64,000 nt of DNA, taken from positions 124,001-188,000 of the forward strand of contig NZ_JABBYG020000007.1 in the NCBI RefSeq assembly GCF_012935325.2, written 5' to 3'. Within the stretch, counting starts at the first letter, position 1. The number at the start of each line of letters is the position of its first letter. Source of the DNA: Paenibacillus sp. PL91. Its GTDB lineage: Bacteria; Bacillota; Bacilli; Paenibacillales; Paenibacillaceae. The notes under the pieces are model-generated. The model saw only the letters and a program-made list of their open reading frames with translations, searched no databases and was not told where the DNA came from. Shown here piece by piece: positions 35,812-44,293 of the stretch. The translations under genes were made by a program, and so were the position numbers.

Positions 35812-37674
35812 TTATTCCTTCTTCCAGCTTGGCAATTGGCTTACGTAGCTGTCGGAGAGGTTGAGCAGCTCCAGCGCACGCTGGTACTCATCCTCGGTTG
35901 CCTCCTGCTCCTTAATGCCATCGCCGGCTAACGAGTAATGCTTGCCGTCCTCGTAGCCGCTGCCCGACATAAACAGCTCTTTGCTGCTTAAGAATGAGCC
36001 GGATGGGAGATAATAACGCTGTGGGAGCACGTTATAGGATTGATTGAACAAATCTTGGCCAAAGTGGATATGATCGTCCAAGGAAATACCGAGCATATTC
36101 GCAATCGTTGGCAAAATATCGACTTGACCGCCGAGCTGATCAAATACTTTTCCTTCTGTTATGCCTGTCGATGCGACAACAAGCGGGATGTTGATCATAT
36201 CGGTATAGCTGTATTCATGGCCGTAAATTTCAGCCATAAGCTCTTTGTCATCGCGGTCCAGCGAGTATATCGGAAGGCCGAGATGATCGCCGTAGAGCAA
36301 AATCAGACTGTTATCCCAAATGCCGCGTTCTTTCAAATCGGCAATGAACTGGCCTAGCGCGAAGTCGGCATAGTTTTGGGCGCGGATATAATCGCCGACA
36401 AAAGTATTCTCGTAACGTTCCGGAAGCGTCATTTTGTATTTATCCGCTGGAATCGTAAACGGATGATGCGCAGTCATTGAAATAACGTGCGAGTAGAACG
36501 GTTTGCCGTTTTGGCTCATGCGGTCCATCTCGGCTGCTGTTTTCTTGTAAAGCTGCTCGTCAGAGGCTCCGAAGAACACGGCATCTTCATTGCCAAAAAA
36601 CTTCTGATCGTAATAACGGTCGAAACCAAGCGCCTTGTAAAGCTCGCCGCGGTTCCAGAACTCGACGACATTCGTATGGAAGGTTGTCGTGTCATAGCCA
36701 TTGGCCTTCAGCATCTTCGGCAAGCTTGGAAGCTCTTTATCGGCGTAGATCATCGTTGCCGCGCCGCGCGGCGGAATGTAGAAAGATGTGTTGACGACAA
36801 ATTCAGCGTCGGAGGTGTTGCCTTGGCCGACCTGCTGGTAGAAATGTTTGAAATAATAGTTTTCGTTCACGAGCTTATTAATGTTCGGCGTAATTTCTGT
36901 CCCGTCGATTTTCAGGTTGACGAGGAAGTTTTGGAATGATTCCATTTGAATGATAATGACGTTTTTACCGGATGCCGTCTTCCAAAGCTGCGGTGCCGCC
37001 GGCTGCCCGATTTTTTTGACGCTATCGATTTTGGCTTGAGTGATATGGTTTGGATCGACGAAGTCGATATCTTTATTCGAGAAAATCATATAAGCCTCGT
37101 AATTGAGAATACCCATTTGTTCCGCTTTAACGATCTCATTCATGCTGGCGCGGTTTGGCAAAATGTTGAATAAGCAAAGCGCGATTGAAATGGTAAACAG
37201 CGCAACGACAAGTCGTTTGCTCTCTTTGCGGGAGCTTTCCTTCTTCCAATTAATCGCCTTCTTTGGACGAAACAATATAACCGACATAATAATAATATCA
37301 ATAAAGATGAGCAGGTAGTAAGGGTCCATCAACGAGAATACGCTGTTTTTGACCGCCGTTACCTGATTGACCTGTTCTAGCGCGAGATAAGTCACGATTA
37401 CGCCGTAATACTTATAATACATAATGACGGCGAATAGGATCAGAGTCATTAATAGGTTCGCTATCAAATAGTAGATAAGCTTGCGCTTGGATGCAAAATA
37501 CTCAATGAGGCAGTACACGATCAGAACAAACGGAATTTCTTTTAAAATTGTTGTCCAAGAAAACCCATCCTCGAAAATGACCATCCATGCTAGGTAGCTC
37601 TTGAGCAGCATGATAAACGAGAAAAACAGGATGGGACGAGTGCTTAGCAGTCGTTTGGGAGTTAAAAATGTCAT
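35812..37674 (-). CDS. Lipoteichoic acid synthase family protein (LtaS-like)
   Basis: 620 aa membrane enzyme that transfers glycerol phosphate from phosphatidylglycerol outside the cell. Five membrane helices lie in the first 175 residues, followed by an extracellular alkaline-phosphatase-like domain. Glu245 (IIQMESFQ) and the catalytic Thr287 in GQGNTSDAEF match the manganese site and nucleophile of LtaS. Further metal-site segments are HTNVVEFWNR and YGDHLGLP. AGGTAGGCGG precedes the ATG. Firmicutes often encode several paralogues (synthase, primase, stress forms), so whether this is the main synthase is not known. Confidence 0.93.
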   Translation of the reverse strand: MTFLTPKRLLSTRPILFFSFIMLLKSYLAWMVIFEDGFSWTTILKEIPFVLIVYCLIEYFASKRKLIYYLIANLLMTLILFAVIMYYKYYGVIVTYLALEQVNQVTAVKNSVFSLMDPYYLLIFIDIIIMSVILFRPKKAINWKKESSRKESKRLVVALFTISIALCLFNILPNRASMNEIVKAEQMGILNYEAYMIFSNKDIDFVDPNHITQAKIDSVKKIGQPAAPQLWKTASGKNVIIIQMESFQNFLVNLKIDGTEITPNINKLVNENYYFKHFYQQVGQGNTSDAEFVVNTSFYIPPRGAATMIYADKELPSLPKMLKANGYDTTTFHTNVVEFWNRGELYKALGFDRYYDQKFFGNEDAVFFGASDEQLYKKTAAEMDRMSQNGKPFYSHVISMTAHHPFTIPADKYKMTLPERYENTFVGDYIRAQNYADFALGQFIADLKERGIWDNSLILLYGDHLGLPIYSLDRDDKELMAEIYGHEYSYTDMINIPLVVASTGITEGKVFDQLGGQVDILPTIANMLGISLDDHIHFGQDLFNQSYNVLPQRYYLPSGSFLSSKELFMSGSGYEDGKHYSLAGDGIKEQEATEDEYQRALELLNLSDSYVSQLPSWKKE

Positions 37675-38015
37675 ATAACCGCCTACCTTTCACAGCAAAA
37701 ACAGGCCGTCTCACTGAGGCAGCCAGCCCGCTCATAATAATATATATGCGTTCTGTAAATTCTTATCCCATTATGCTCCTAATTATAGTCGAATGTCAAA
37801 AGGCAAAAGGCTCCTCCATGCCCAATCTTATAATAATCAAAATTGCAGTTCATACATGTTTTTGTTCTATTTCTATTTGGTTACATGATTACCAAGCTAT
37901 TAGATTGAAACATTGCTGCGGTTTTAGTAGTCTATTAGGTAGCTGCTATTAGAGATAGCATGAATACAAGTATAATTACATGAAATATATGTAAAATATT
38001 AGCTGGAGGCTTAAC
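37675..38015. other. AT-rich divergent promoter region
   Basis: No gene seen. An inverted repeat GCTAT-N5-ATAGC lies at 37945-37959, just before TATAAT at 37971-37976, and may be an operator for the carboxypeptidase gene. TGGAGG at 38001-38006 is that gene's ribosome site. Confidence 0.45.
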
Positions 38016-38918
38016 ATGAAAAAAAGAAGAAAAAGGCTGCTTTTGTTCGTTATGGTATGCGCCGCCATGGTCATCGGTTACTCTTTTCTGAAAACCGGTG
38101 ATTCGGAAACGCTGCCGGCGAAGCAGGCTGCCGGGAATGGAGCGGTCGAAAGCGGCGGGGAAGTGTCGGGCAATGCCGGTTCAGAGCCAGATGGCGATGC
38201 GACTGCTGAGGGAAATGCGGCTATTGGCGACTCGGACACGAATGCGGGTACCGCTACTTCGCCGACAGATAAGCCGAGTCAAGACGCTGGAGCGGGAGAA
38301 GGCGGGCAGACAGAGGATGGAATGGCTGTTATCGCAAAGCCTGAGGAAATGGCGGTGCTCGTCAACAAGCAGCATAAGCTCCCTGAGGAATATAACCCAT
38401 CAGATTTAGTATATCCCGATGTGCGTTTTATATTTTCCGAAAAAGCGGACAAGCGCAAAATGAGGCAAGAGGCGGCAACGGCGCTTGAGAAGATGTTTGG
38501 AGCAGCGGAGAGTGACAACATTCTGCTGGCTGGCGTTTCCGCTTATCGCTCGCACAGTACGCAAAAAACGCTGTTTGATCGTTATGTGAAGAGAGACGGT
38601 CTAGAGAAGGCGAGAACATACAGCGCTTTTCCTGGGACGAGCGAGCATGAGACGGGTCTGGCGATCGATGTGTCCGGCAGTGACGGCAAATGCGCGGCGG
38701 CTGATTGCTTTGCGGATACGAAGGAAGCGCTGTGGCTGGAGCAGCATGCGCATGATTACGGATTTATCATCCGTTATCCGGAGGGCAAGGAAGAAATAAC
38801 GGGCTATCAATACGAGCCGTGGCATCTACGTTATGTAGGCAAGGATCTGGCTGCCGAGATTGCGGAGAGCGGAGAGACGCTTGAGGAGTATTTTGATGCG
38901 GTTCCGGTTACAAAATAA
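38016..38918 (+). CDS. D-alanyl-D-alanine carboxypeptidase, VanY/M15B type
   Basis: 300 aa zinc peptidase that trims the terminal D-Ala from peptidoglycan stem peptides, anchored outside the membrane by an N-terminal helix (LLLFVMVCAAMVIGYSFL). A Gly/Glu/Ala/Asp-rich linker (about 30-105) leads to the VanY domain. Zinc ligands are His211 and Asp218 in SEHETGLAID and His270 in EPWHLRYVG; SAYRSHSTQ is also conserved in the family. The ribosome site is TGGAGG. It faces the leftward LtaS gene, so two envelope genes are divergent here. No van resistance genes are nearby, so it is probably housekeeping. Confidence 0.93.
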   Translation: MKKRRKRLLLFVMVCAAMVIGYSFLKTGDSETLPAKQAAGNGAVESGGEVSGNAGSEPDGDATAEGNAAIGDSDTNAGTATSPTDKPSQDAGAGEGGQTEDGMAVIAKPEEMAVLVNKQHKLPEEYNPSDLVYPDVRFIFSEKADKRKMRQEAATALEKMFGAAESDNILLAGVSAYRSHSTQKTLFDRYVKRDGLEKARTYSAFPGTSEHETGLAIDVSGSDGKCAAADCFADTKEALWLEQHAHDYGFIIRYPEGKEEITGYQYEPWHLRYVGKDLAAEIAESGETLEEYFDAVPVTK

Positions 38919-38929
38919 GGAGCAATAGC

Positions 38930-38993
38930 AGCAGCGCAAGCGACATCTGTAACTGACGAATGAGGTCAATTAGCTTCATGCGCTCGCGCTGCT
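38930..38993. terminator. Large-loop hairpin between convergent VanY-type and DUF1540 genes
   Basis: AGCAGCGC-A-AGCG (38930-38942) pairs with CGCT-C-GCGCTGCT (38981-38993), with one mismatch. It has a long loop and lacks a strong T run, so its terminator activity is uncertain. Confidence 0.5.
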
Positions 38994-39015
38994 GTTCTAT
39001 TGGTAAGACATTCGT

Positions 39016-39171
39016 TTAGATCTTTGGTTCAAACGTTTTGCAATCTGTTTCCTCGGAGTTGCTGGCTTGCTTGCCACGGTTGCTGACAACATAAATCGAA
39101 GAGGCTGCGCAGTGATTTCCTGCTGCCCAGTACTTGCATGAATTCACTTCGCAAAGCACATCCTTAGCCAT
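39016..39171 (-). CDS. DUF1540 small cysteine protein
   Basis: 51-residue protein, MAKDVLCEVNSCKYW to DCKTFEPKI, that matches the DUF1540 family of Firmicutes. Four cysteines (7, 12, 21, 44) lie in the family pattern and probably bind a metal such as zinc. The ribosome site AAGGAGGTGA is near perfect, seven bases from the ATG. Members are often expressed in sporulating cells, but the function is unknown. It is convergent with the carboxypeptidase gene and divergent from the nucleoside hydrolase gene. Confidence 0.92.
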   Translation of the reverse strand: MAKDVLCEVNSCKYWAAGNHCAASSIYVVSNRGKQASNSEETDCKTFEPKI

Positions 39172-39243
39172 TGACCAATCACCTCCTTATTTATAGGATG
39201 GACAAACGATATATCGTTTTATACGCAGAGAGGACGGATTCAT

Positions 39244-40215
39244 ATGGGAGTTAAACTTTATTTTAATCATGATGCTGGCGTAGATGATCTAGTATCGTTA
39301 TTTCTTTTGCTGCAAATGAAAGACGTAGAGCTGCTTGGCGTATCGGTTATTCCCGCTGACGGCTATTTGGAGCCTGGCGAGAAGGCTAGCCGCAAAATCA
39401 TCGATCGCTTCGGCAATCCGGCGAAGACGGGGGCGATCGAGGTCGCGAGGTCGAATTCGCGCGGCGTGAATCCGTTTCCGGCTGAATGGCGGATGCATAC
39501 GTTTTTTGTAGACGCGCTTCCGATTCTGAATGAGTCGGGTACGATCCGCACAAAGGTTGCGGCGCTGCCGGCGCATCAGCATATGATCGAGCAGCTTCGC
39601 CGCTCTGACGAGAAGGTGACCTTGCTGTTTACGGGTCCGCTTACCGATCTGGCAAGAGCTTTGGATGAAGCGCCGGACGTAGAAGCGAAGATTGAGAAGC
39701 TCGTCTGGATGGGCGGCACGTTTAATGAACGGGGCAACGTCCAAGAGCCTGAGCATGACGGTACAGCGGAATGGAACGCCTTCTGGGACCCGGAGGCTGT
39801 GCACCGGGTATGGGCAAGCAGCATACCTATCCTGCTTGTTGCGCTGGAGAGCACGAATAAGGTTCCGCTTACGATGGACGTTCGCAACAGATGGGCTTCG
39901 CTTCGGAAGCATGAGGGTCTGGACTTTGTTGGGCAATGCTATGCGGCATGTCCTCCGCTTGTCTACATGGAAACCAACTCGACCTATTATCTATGGGATG
40001 TGCTTACGACGGCTGTTGTCGGCAACCCGGATCTGGTAGAGATCAAGACCGTACACAGCGGCGTCATCAAGGATGGTCCTAGCCAAGGCCGTACGGTAGA
40101 GCGTTCGGATGGTCGTCCGGTTAGCCTTGTCTATGACGTTGATCCGGTTCGTTTCTTTGATTACATTACGGATTTGTCCGCAGGTGCGGTTAGCGCAAAT
40201 GCTGGACGGGACTAA
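39244..40215 (+). CDS. Inosine/uridine-preferring nucleoside hydrolase family protein
   Basis: 323 aa. The N terminus has the calcium-binding Asp cluster of this family (HDAGVDD, Asp10, Asp14, Asp15). Further active-site segments are TGPLTDLARAL, WMGGTFNERGNV and WNAFWDPEAVHRV. The enzyme splits the N-glycosidic bond of ribonucleosides for purine and pyrimidine salvage in the cytoplasm. AGAGGA lies upstream of the ATG. It is a single gene, ending at a hairpin shared with the convergent dGTPase gene. Its specificity is not predictable. Confidence 0.92.
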   Translation: MGVKLYFNHDAGVDDLVSLFLLLQMKDVELLGVSVIPADGYLEPGEKASRKIIDRFGNPAKTGAIEVARSNSRGVNPFPAEWRMHTFFVDALPILNESGTIRTKVAALPAHQHMIEQLRRSDEKVTLLFTGPLTDLARALDEAPDVEAKIEKLVWMGGTFNERGNVQEPEHDGTAEWNAFWDPEAVHRVWASSIPILLVALESTNKVPLTMDVRNRWASLRKHEGLDFVGQCYAACPPLVYMETNSTYYLWDVLTTAVVGNPDLVEIKTVHSGVIKDGPSQGRTVERSDGRPVSLVYDVDPVRFFDYITDLSAGAVSANAGRD

Positions 40216-40287
40216 GAGCGAATGACAGCAGGGGCTGCGGTTAAAAGTGTTCTTGCTGGTCAGCTTATGAATGTCCTTTTCTCAAAA

Positions 40288-40332
40288 AAAGCGCAGCCCC
40301 GAATGAGATCAACTCATTCGAAGCTGCGCTTT
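40288..40332. terminator. Bidirectional terminator between nucleoside hydrolase and dGTPase genes
   Basis: AAAGCGCAGC (40288-40297) pairs with GCTGCGCTTT (40323-40332), and an inner GAATGAG/CTCATTC stem extends it; A and T runs flank both sides. Confidence 0.9.
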
Positions 40333-40338
40333 CTCTTG

Positions 40339-41655
40339 TTAATCCATCTCGTAAATCGAGCCGGACTTGCTAGCATAGAGCTCGGCGTAGACCTTCTCCG
40401 CGTACGCGTCAGTCATGCCTGAAATATAATCCGCGACAAAGCGCGGCCAGCTCCACTTGCTCTTGTGGAGCTCATAATTCTCGATCCAATCCGGCGGAAT
40501 GATGAGACGGCCGGAGTCAGGCACCTTAAAGCTGTCCCAAAGCCTGCGGACCATAATCTCGCTGCGCATTTGCAGCCGCTGTACGCGGAAATCCTTGATG
40601 AGCGTCACCCAAGCGAGCTTCTTCAGTATTTCCATCGTCCGCAGCAATTCGATATCCTGCTGTCCGTTGTTGACGAACGTAACCTTCTTCCAACCGCGAG
40701 AAGTATCGTCAATAATGCCAACCTTGCCTGCGAATAGACTGACCCAGCGCGCTTTCATTTCCCGTCTCGTGCGGGAAGGCTCGCGTTCACAGCTGACGTA
40801 CAGCGACTCCCATTGCTCGAAATAAGAGACGAGAACGCGTTTGACCATGGCGGGAATATCGACCCCGCCCCAGCCGATGCCGTTATTGACCTTGTCCTCT
40901 ACGATTTCTTGAACGACGTGGTCAATGAGCCTGTTGTCCTCGAAGAAGGTGCGGTTCATTTGAATTTTGCCGGCACGAATGCCGTCCTCGATGTCATGTG
41001 TCGAATATGCGATGTCATCGCAAAGATCCATAAGCTGGGCTTCCAGCGTCGAGCAGCCGATCGGCATTTTCCAAGACTGGCGAATTTGCTCGATCTCACC
41101 CCATTCGGAGCCGTATAAGCCTTTGAGCCGTCCGGGCTCATCAAGGCTGAACGGATATTTGTTAACGGCGAGCAAGACGGCGGCGGTCAAATCAAGGCCG
41201 CTTCCGCTTCCTGCGCGCTTCTCCAGAAACATCAATACCCGAAAGTTTTGGGCATTGCCCTCGTAAGGAATGCCGTATTCCTCCATAAGCAGATGATTAA
41301 GCACTTCCTCGCCTTTATGTCCAAACGGCGGATGGCCGAGATCATGGGCAAGCGCGGCAATCTCAACGACCGCAGGGTCCAATACGAGCCCCGGATGCTC
41401 CTTGCGCGATAGGAAGCTATATTGCTTGCCTAGCCTGCGTGCAACCTCTCGCGCGATTTGGGACACTTCAAGCGAATGGGTCAATCTAGTCCGGTAATAG
41501 TCGCCCGTACCTGCGCCAAAAACCTGCGATTTGCCTTGCAGGCGGCGAAAGGCGGGGGATTGTATGAGCCTTGCATAATCGCGCTCATATTCGTCGCGCT
41601 CTTCACTATAGGTACTGAGCGCTTTCTCGTCGAGTCTAAATTTGCGTATGTCCAT
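40339..41655 (-). CDS. dGTP triphosphohydrolase-like HD-domain protein
   Basis: 438 aa. HD-superfamily metal site: His60 in RLTHSLEV, then His104-Asp105 and His108 in ALAHDLGHPPFGHKG. The N-terminal segment RDYARLIQSPAFRRLQGKSQ is characteristic of dGTPases, which cleave dGTP to deoxyguanosine and triphosphate and so help control the dNTP pool. GGAGG lies before the ATG at 41655; an open frame continues 60 residues upstream but has no ribosome site. It is a single gene, divergent from the cardiolipin synthase gene. Confidence 0.93.
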   Translation of the reverse strand: MDIRKFRLDEKALSTYSEERDEYERDYARLIQSPAFRRLQGKSQVFGAGTGDYYRTRLTHSLEVSQIAREVARRLGKQYSFLSRKEHPGLVLDPAVVEIAALAHDLGHPPFGHKGEEVLNHLLMEEYGIPYEGNAQNFRVLMFLEKRAGSGSGLDLTAAVLLAVNKYPFSLDEPGRLKGLYGSEWGEIEQIRQSWKMPIGCSTLEAQLMDLCDDIAYSTHDIEDGIRAGKIQMNRTFFEDNRLIDHVVQEIVEDKVNNGIGWGGVDIPAMVKRVLVSYFEQWESLYVSCEREPSRTRREMKARWVSLFAGKVGIIDDTSRGWKKVTFVNNGQQDIELLRTMEILKKLAWVTLIKDFRVQRLQMRSEIMVRRLWDSFKVPDSGRLIIPPDWIENYELHKSKWSWPRFVADYISGMTDAYAEKVYAELYASKSGSIYEMD

Positions 41656-41893
41656 CGTAGTTCCTCCAGTATCAATTCTGCGGGGTCTTATAGTTTTATT
41701 GATAAGAAATGAGGCTATGGTTTCAGCCTTTTGCTTTTGGCTTATATTTAAAGTAGGGTGAACCTTTATTCTCTTTAATGAAGCGTTAGGCGTTTCTGCT
41801 TGAATTGTAGCATATAATGAGGCTTGAACATACATCGTGCTTGGAGTATGATCGCATTAGCTTTTACATCAGATCGAGGTGCTTATTATACGA

Positions 41894-43342
41894 ATGGCCA
41901 TTATGCAAAACACTTACGCGATTATTATGATTCTTAACATTTTTTTGGCGGTTACCGTCATTTTTCTCGAAAGACGCAATGCGAGTACGACATGGGCGTG
42001 GCTAATGGTGCTTTTCTTTATCCCCGTTATCGGGTTTGTCATGTATTTGATATTGGGGCAGAAGGTACGCAAAAGAAAGCTGTATAAGCTTCTCGGCGAC
42101 AGCCAGCGCATCATCGAGCATACGATAGAGAGGCAGATGCGCCAGCTCCGCGACGGTGAAATCTCATTTCATGACCCGGCGATGCACAACTATCAGGATA
42201 TGATCTATATGAGCCTGAAAACGAGCTATGCGGTATTCACAAGCAACAATGCGGTTGAGATCTACACTGAGGGCAATCAGAAGTTCGACGCGCTGCTGAA
42301 GGATATCGAGGCCGCTCGGCATCACATCCATCTCGTTTATTATATTGTCCGCGACGATGAGCTTGGCAGAAGGCTGGTGAAGGCGCTAGCCAAAAAAGCG
42401 GCAGAAGGCGTTGAGGTTAAGTTTTTGTATGACCATATTGGAAGCTCCAGCTTGCCGAAGCGGTATTTTCAAGAGCTGATCGCGGCCGGAGGCCAGGAAG
42501 CGGCTTTTTTCCCGTCGCGAATTCCTTACCTGAATTTGAAAATCAATTATCGCAATCATCGCAAGCTCGTTATTATTGATGGTCAGATCGGATATATCGG
42601 CGGCTTTAATATCGGTGACGAATATTTGGGGTTGAACGAGCATTTCGGCGAGTGGAGAGATACGCATTTGAGGGTGCAGGGCAATGCGGTGCTGCAAATG
42701 CAGGCGCAGTTTCTAATGGACTGGAATCTGGCTGCCTCCGGCAAAATTATTTTGAATGATTTGTATTTTCCGATTATGAGCGAAGATATTGGCACGATTG
42801 GCATGCAGCTGGTCGCAAGCGGGCCGGATACCGAATATCAGCAAATCAAGGATGCATATATCAAAATGATCTATGCCGCCAAAAAGACAATTTGCCTGCA
42901 AACGCCTTATTTTGTGCCGGATGAAAGCTTAATGACTGCGCTCAAGATTGCCTCCTTATCCGGAGTCGATGTGCGCATCATGCTGCCAAGCAAACCGGAT
43001 CATTTCTTCGTGTATTGGGCGACACATTCGTATTTGGGCGAGCTTCTCGCAGGCGGGGTCAAATGCTATTTATACGAGAAAGGGTTCCTTCACGCGAAAA
43101 CGCTGGTCATCGATGGCAAGATCGCATCCGTTGGGACAGCCAATCTCGATATCCGCAGCTTCAAGCTGAACTTTGAGATGAACGCATTTATCTATGATAC
43201 GCAGACATCGGCTAAGCTGCAACGGATTTTTGAGACGGATATGGAAAATTGCACGAAGCTTACGGTTGAAATTTATGGGAAGCGTCCGCTTATGAACCGT
43301 TTCAAGGAATCGATCTCCAGACTGCTCAGTCCAATCCTGTAG
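41894..43342 (+). CDS. cls: Cardiolipin synthase
   Basis: 482 aa, the usual length for Firmicute ClsA. Two N-terminal membrane helices are followed by two phospholipase-D HKD motifs, NHRKLVIIDGQIGYIGGFN near residue 222 and HAKTLVIDGKIASVGTANLD near 400. It joins two phosphatidylglycerol molecules to make cardiolipin at the membrane. I use the ATG at 41894, with GAGGTG 12 bases upstream; a GTG at 41879 lies inside that site. It is a single gene. Confidence 0.94.
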   Translation: MAIMQNTYAIIMILNIFLAVTVIFLERRNASTTWAWLMVLFFIPVIGFVMYLILGQKVRKRKLYKLLGDSQRIIEHTIERQMRQLRDGEISFHDPAMHNYQDMIYMSLKTSYAVFTSNNAVEIYTEGNQKFDALLKDIEAARHHIHLVYYIVRDDELGRRLVKALAKKAAEGVEVKFLYDHIGSSSLPKRYFQELIAAGGQEAAFFPSRIPYLNLKINYRNHRKLVIIDGQIGYIGGFNIGDEYLGLNEHFGEWRDTHLRVQGNAVLQMQAQFLMDWNLAASGKIILNDLYFPIMSEDIGTIGMQLVASGPDTEYQQIKDAYIKMIYAAKKTICLQTPYFVPDESLMTALKIASLSGVDVRIMLPSKPDHFFVYWATHSYLGELLAGGVKCYLYEKGFLHAKTLVIDGKIASVGTANLDIRSFKLNFEMNAFIYDTQTSAKLQRIFETDMENCTKLTVEIYGKRPLMNRFKESISRLLSPIL

Positions 43343-43352
43343 ACAGACGTAA

Positions 43353-43391
43353 GAAGGGCTTCTGCTTATCTATGATAACCAGAAGCCCTTC
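43353..43391. terminator. 12-bp hairpin between cls and the leftward orphan unit
   Basis: GAAGGGCTTCTG (43353-43364) pairs exactly with 43380-43391. It lies after cls on the plus strand and at the end of the leftward unit on the minus strand, where TTACGTCT follows. T runs are weak on both sides. Confidence 0.65.
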
Positions 43392-43701
43392 ACCTGCTTG
43401 GGAAACTACTATTCAATTTATTCAAACGCTCCAATCCGCTGCTTGCCTTAATTCTTCTTTGTCCTTTCGAATTTGTTACAAACCCTATCGACTTCGATCC
43501 TATCCTTCTTGACCTCGATCAACATCCTTTCGATTTGTTTCAAATCCTTTCCTTCCATAAGTACCTGTCATCCAAATGGTCGTTTGCATCACTTTCGCTA
43601 TTGTCCCCGCATGTCCAAAATTCGCTTCGGTACTCCTTCCCGATTTAATGAGACATGCTTCGCTAACCTACTTCAATGGGCTATCCCCTCTCGCTTAAGA
43701 T
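43392..43701 (-). ncRNA. Candidate leftward transcript, purine-rich with many GGA motifs
   Basis: A strong leftward promoter and the hairpin at 43353-43391 define a transcript of about 350 bases with no known gene. Its sense strand has 15 GGA trinucleotides in about 310 bases, roughly three times chance, and short hairpins at 43532-43546 and 43472-43482 sharing the core TTTG-AAC-AAA, each next to CGAAAGGA. It could be a regulatory RNA, a protein-binding RNA or a remnant. I know of no matching RNA family. Confidence 0.35.
43448..43558 (-). CDS. Possible 36-residue protein in the leftward unit
   Basis: Reads MEGKDLKQIERMLIEVKKD, then DRVCNKFERTKKN; basic, helical and possibly coiled. Only a weak ribosome site (CAGG) precedes the ATG. 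The frame may be a by-product of purine-rich RNA, so I hold it at low confidence. Confidence 0.3.
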   Translation of the reverse strand: MEGKDLKQIERMLIEVKKDRIEVDRVCNKFERTKKN

Positions 43702-43707
43702 AGGCTT

Positions 43708-43736
43708 AGTATACATCATTATTAGAATTTTGTAAA
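43708..43736 (-). promoter_or_regulatory. Leftward sigma-A promoter with no annotated gene
   Basis: On the minus strand TTTACA (complement of 43731-43736), a 17-base spacer and TATACT (complement of 43708-43713) match the sigma-A consensus well. Transcription would start near 43701 and run toward cls. Confidence 0.68.
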
Positions 43737-43856
43737 TATTCAGATTATTTATTTCGACAAAAAAATTGCGACGCTTTCACAGCCTAGCTAATGGACGGTT
43801 CAGAGCGATCAGAGCACGCAAAGAGACCATTGAGGTTGACCATTTATGCATATGAA

Positions 43857-43873
43857 TTTATACTTAGTCTAAA
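43857..43873. promoter_or_regulatory. PerR/Fur-type operator before the Fur-family gene
   Basis: TTTATAC-TTA-GTCTAAA, a 7-3-7 inverted repeat with one mismatch. It shares the GTCTAAA arm and spacing with the box before katA. Its core matches 12 of 15 bases of the PerR consensus TTATAATNATTATAA. Confidence 0.68.
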
Positions 43874-43900
43874 GTCATTAATAGAAGGATTGATGTTCTA

Positions 43901-44293
43901 ATGAACAAAATTAACTTAACGATACAGCGTAAAGCGATATTGGAAGTGGTGCAGCATGCTGCAGATCACCCAACGGCGGCGGACGTCATCGATCGGCTGC
44001 GCGCGAAAGGCTTCAACTTTGCTTACGGTACCGTGTACAATTCGCTGCGCTATTTGACCGATGCAGGACTTATTAGCGAGCTCAAGCTAGGCGAGGCGGT
44101 AAGCCGGTATGATGCGCGGACCGACGAGCATCAGCACATTGTGTGCATGGTATGCGGCCGGGTGGATGAGGTGCTTGTCGAATTGCCAAACGAATGGCTG
44201 CAACATGTAGCGCTGGAAACGAAGTATAAGATTGAACATGCACAGGTCGTATTAGAGGGGGTTTGCGAATCATGCGCGACGAAGCAATCATAA
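43901..44293 (+). CDS. Fur-family regulator, PerR-like
   Basis: 130 aa metalloregulator. The winged helix reads LTIQRKAILEVVQ, HPTAADVIDRL and YGTVYNSLRYL. The metal-sensing site has His23, Asp71, His77 and His79, equivalent to PerR His37, Asp85, His91 and His93. The structural zinc site is Cys82/Cys85 and Cys122/Cys125. At the position of PerR Asp104 it has Glu90 (Asp89 is adjacent), which is the Fur-like residue. It is about 15 residues shorter than B. subtilis PerR at the N terminus. AGAAGGA precedes the ATG. The gene next door and katA, with the shared operator, indicate peroxide control and autorepression. Confidence 0.88.
   Translation: MNKINLTIQRKAILEVVQHAADHPTAADVIDRLRAKGFNFAYGTVYNSLRYLTDAGLISELKLGEAVSRYDARTDEHQHIVCMVCGRVDEVLVELPNEWLQHVALETKYKIEHAQVVLEGVCESCATKQS

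Noticed and set aside
37668-37952. 94-codon frame across the LtaS/VanY intergenic region
   Set aside because: It starts inside the LtaS gene on the other strand, lacks a ribosome site and resembles nothing.
43473-43703. Rightward 76-codon frame after cls
   Set aside because: Pyrimidine-rich complement of the leftward purine-rich transcript; no ribosome site and low-complexity composition.
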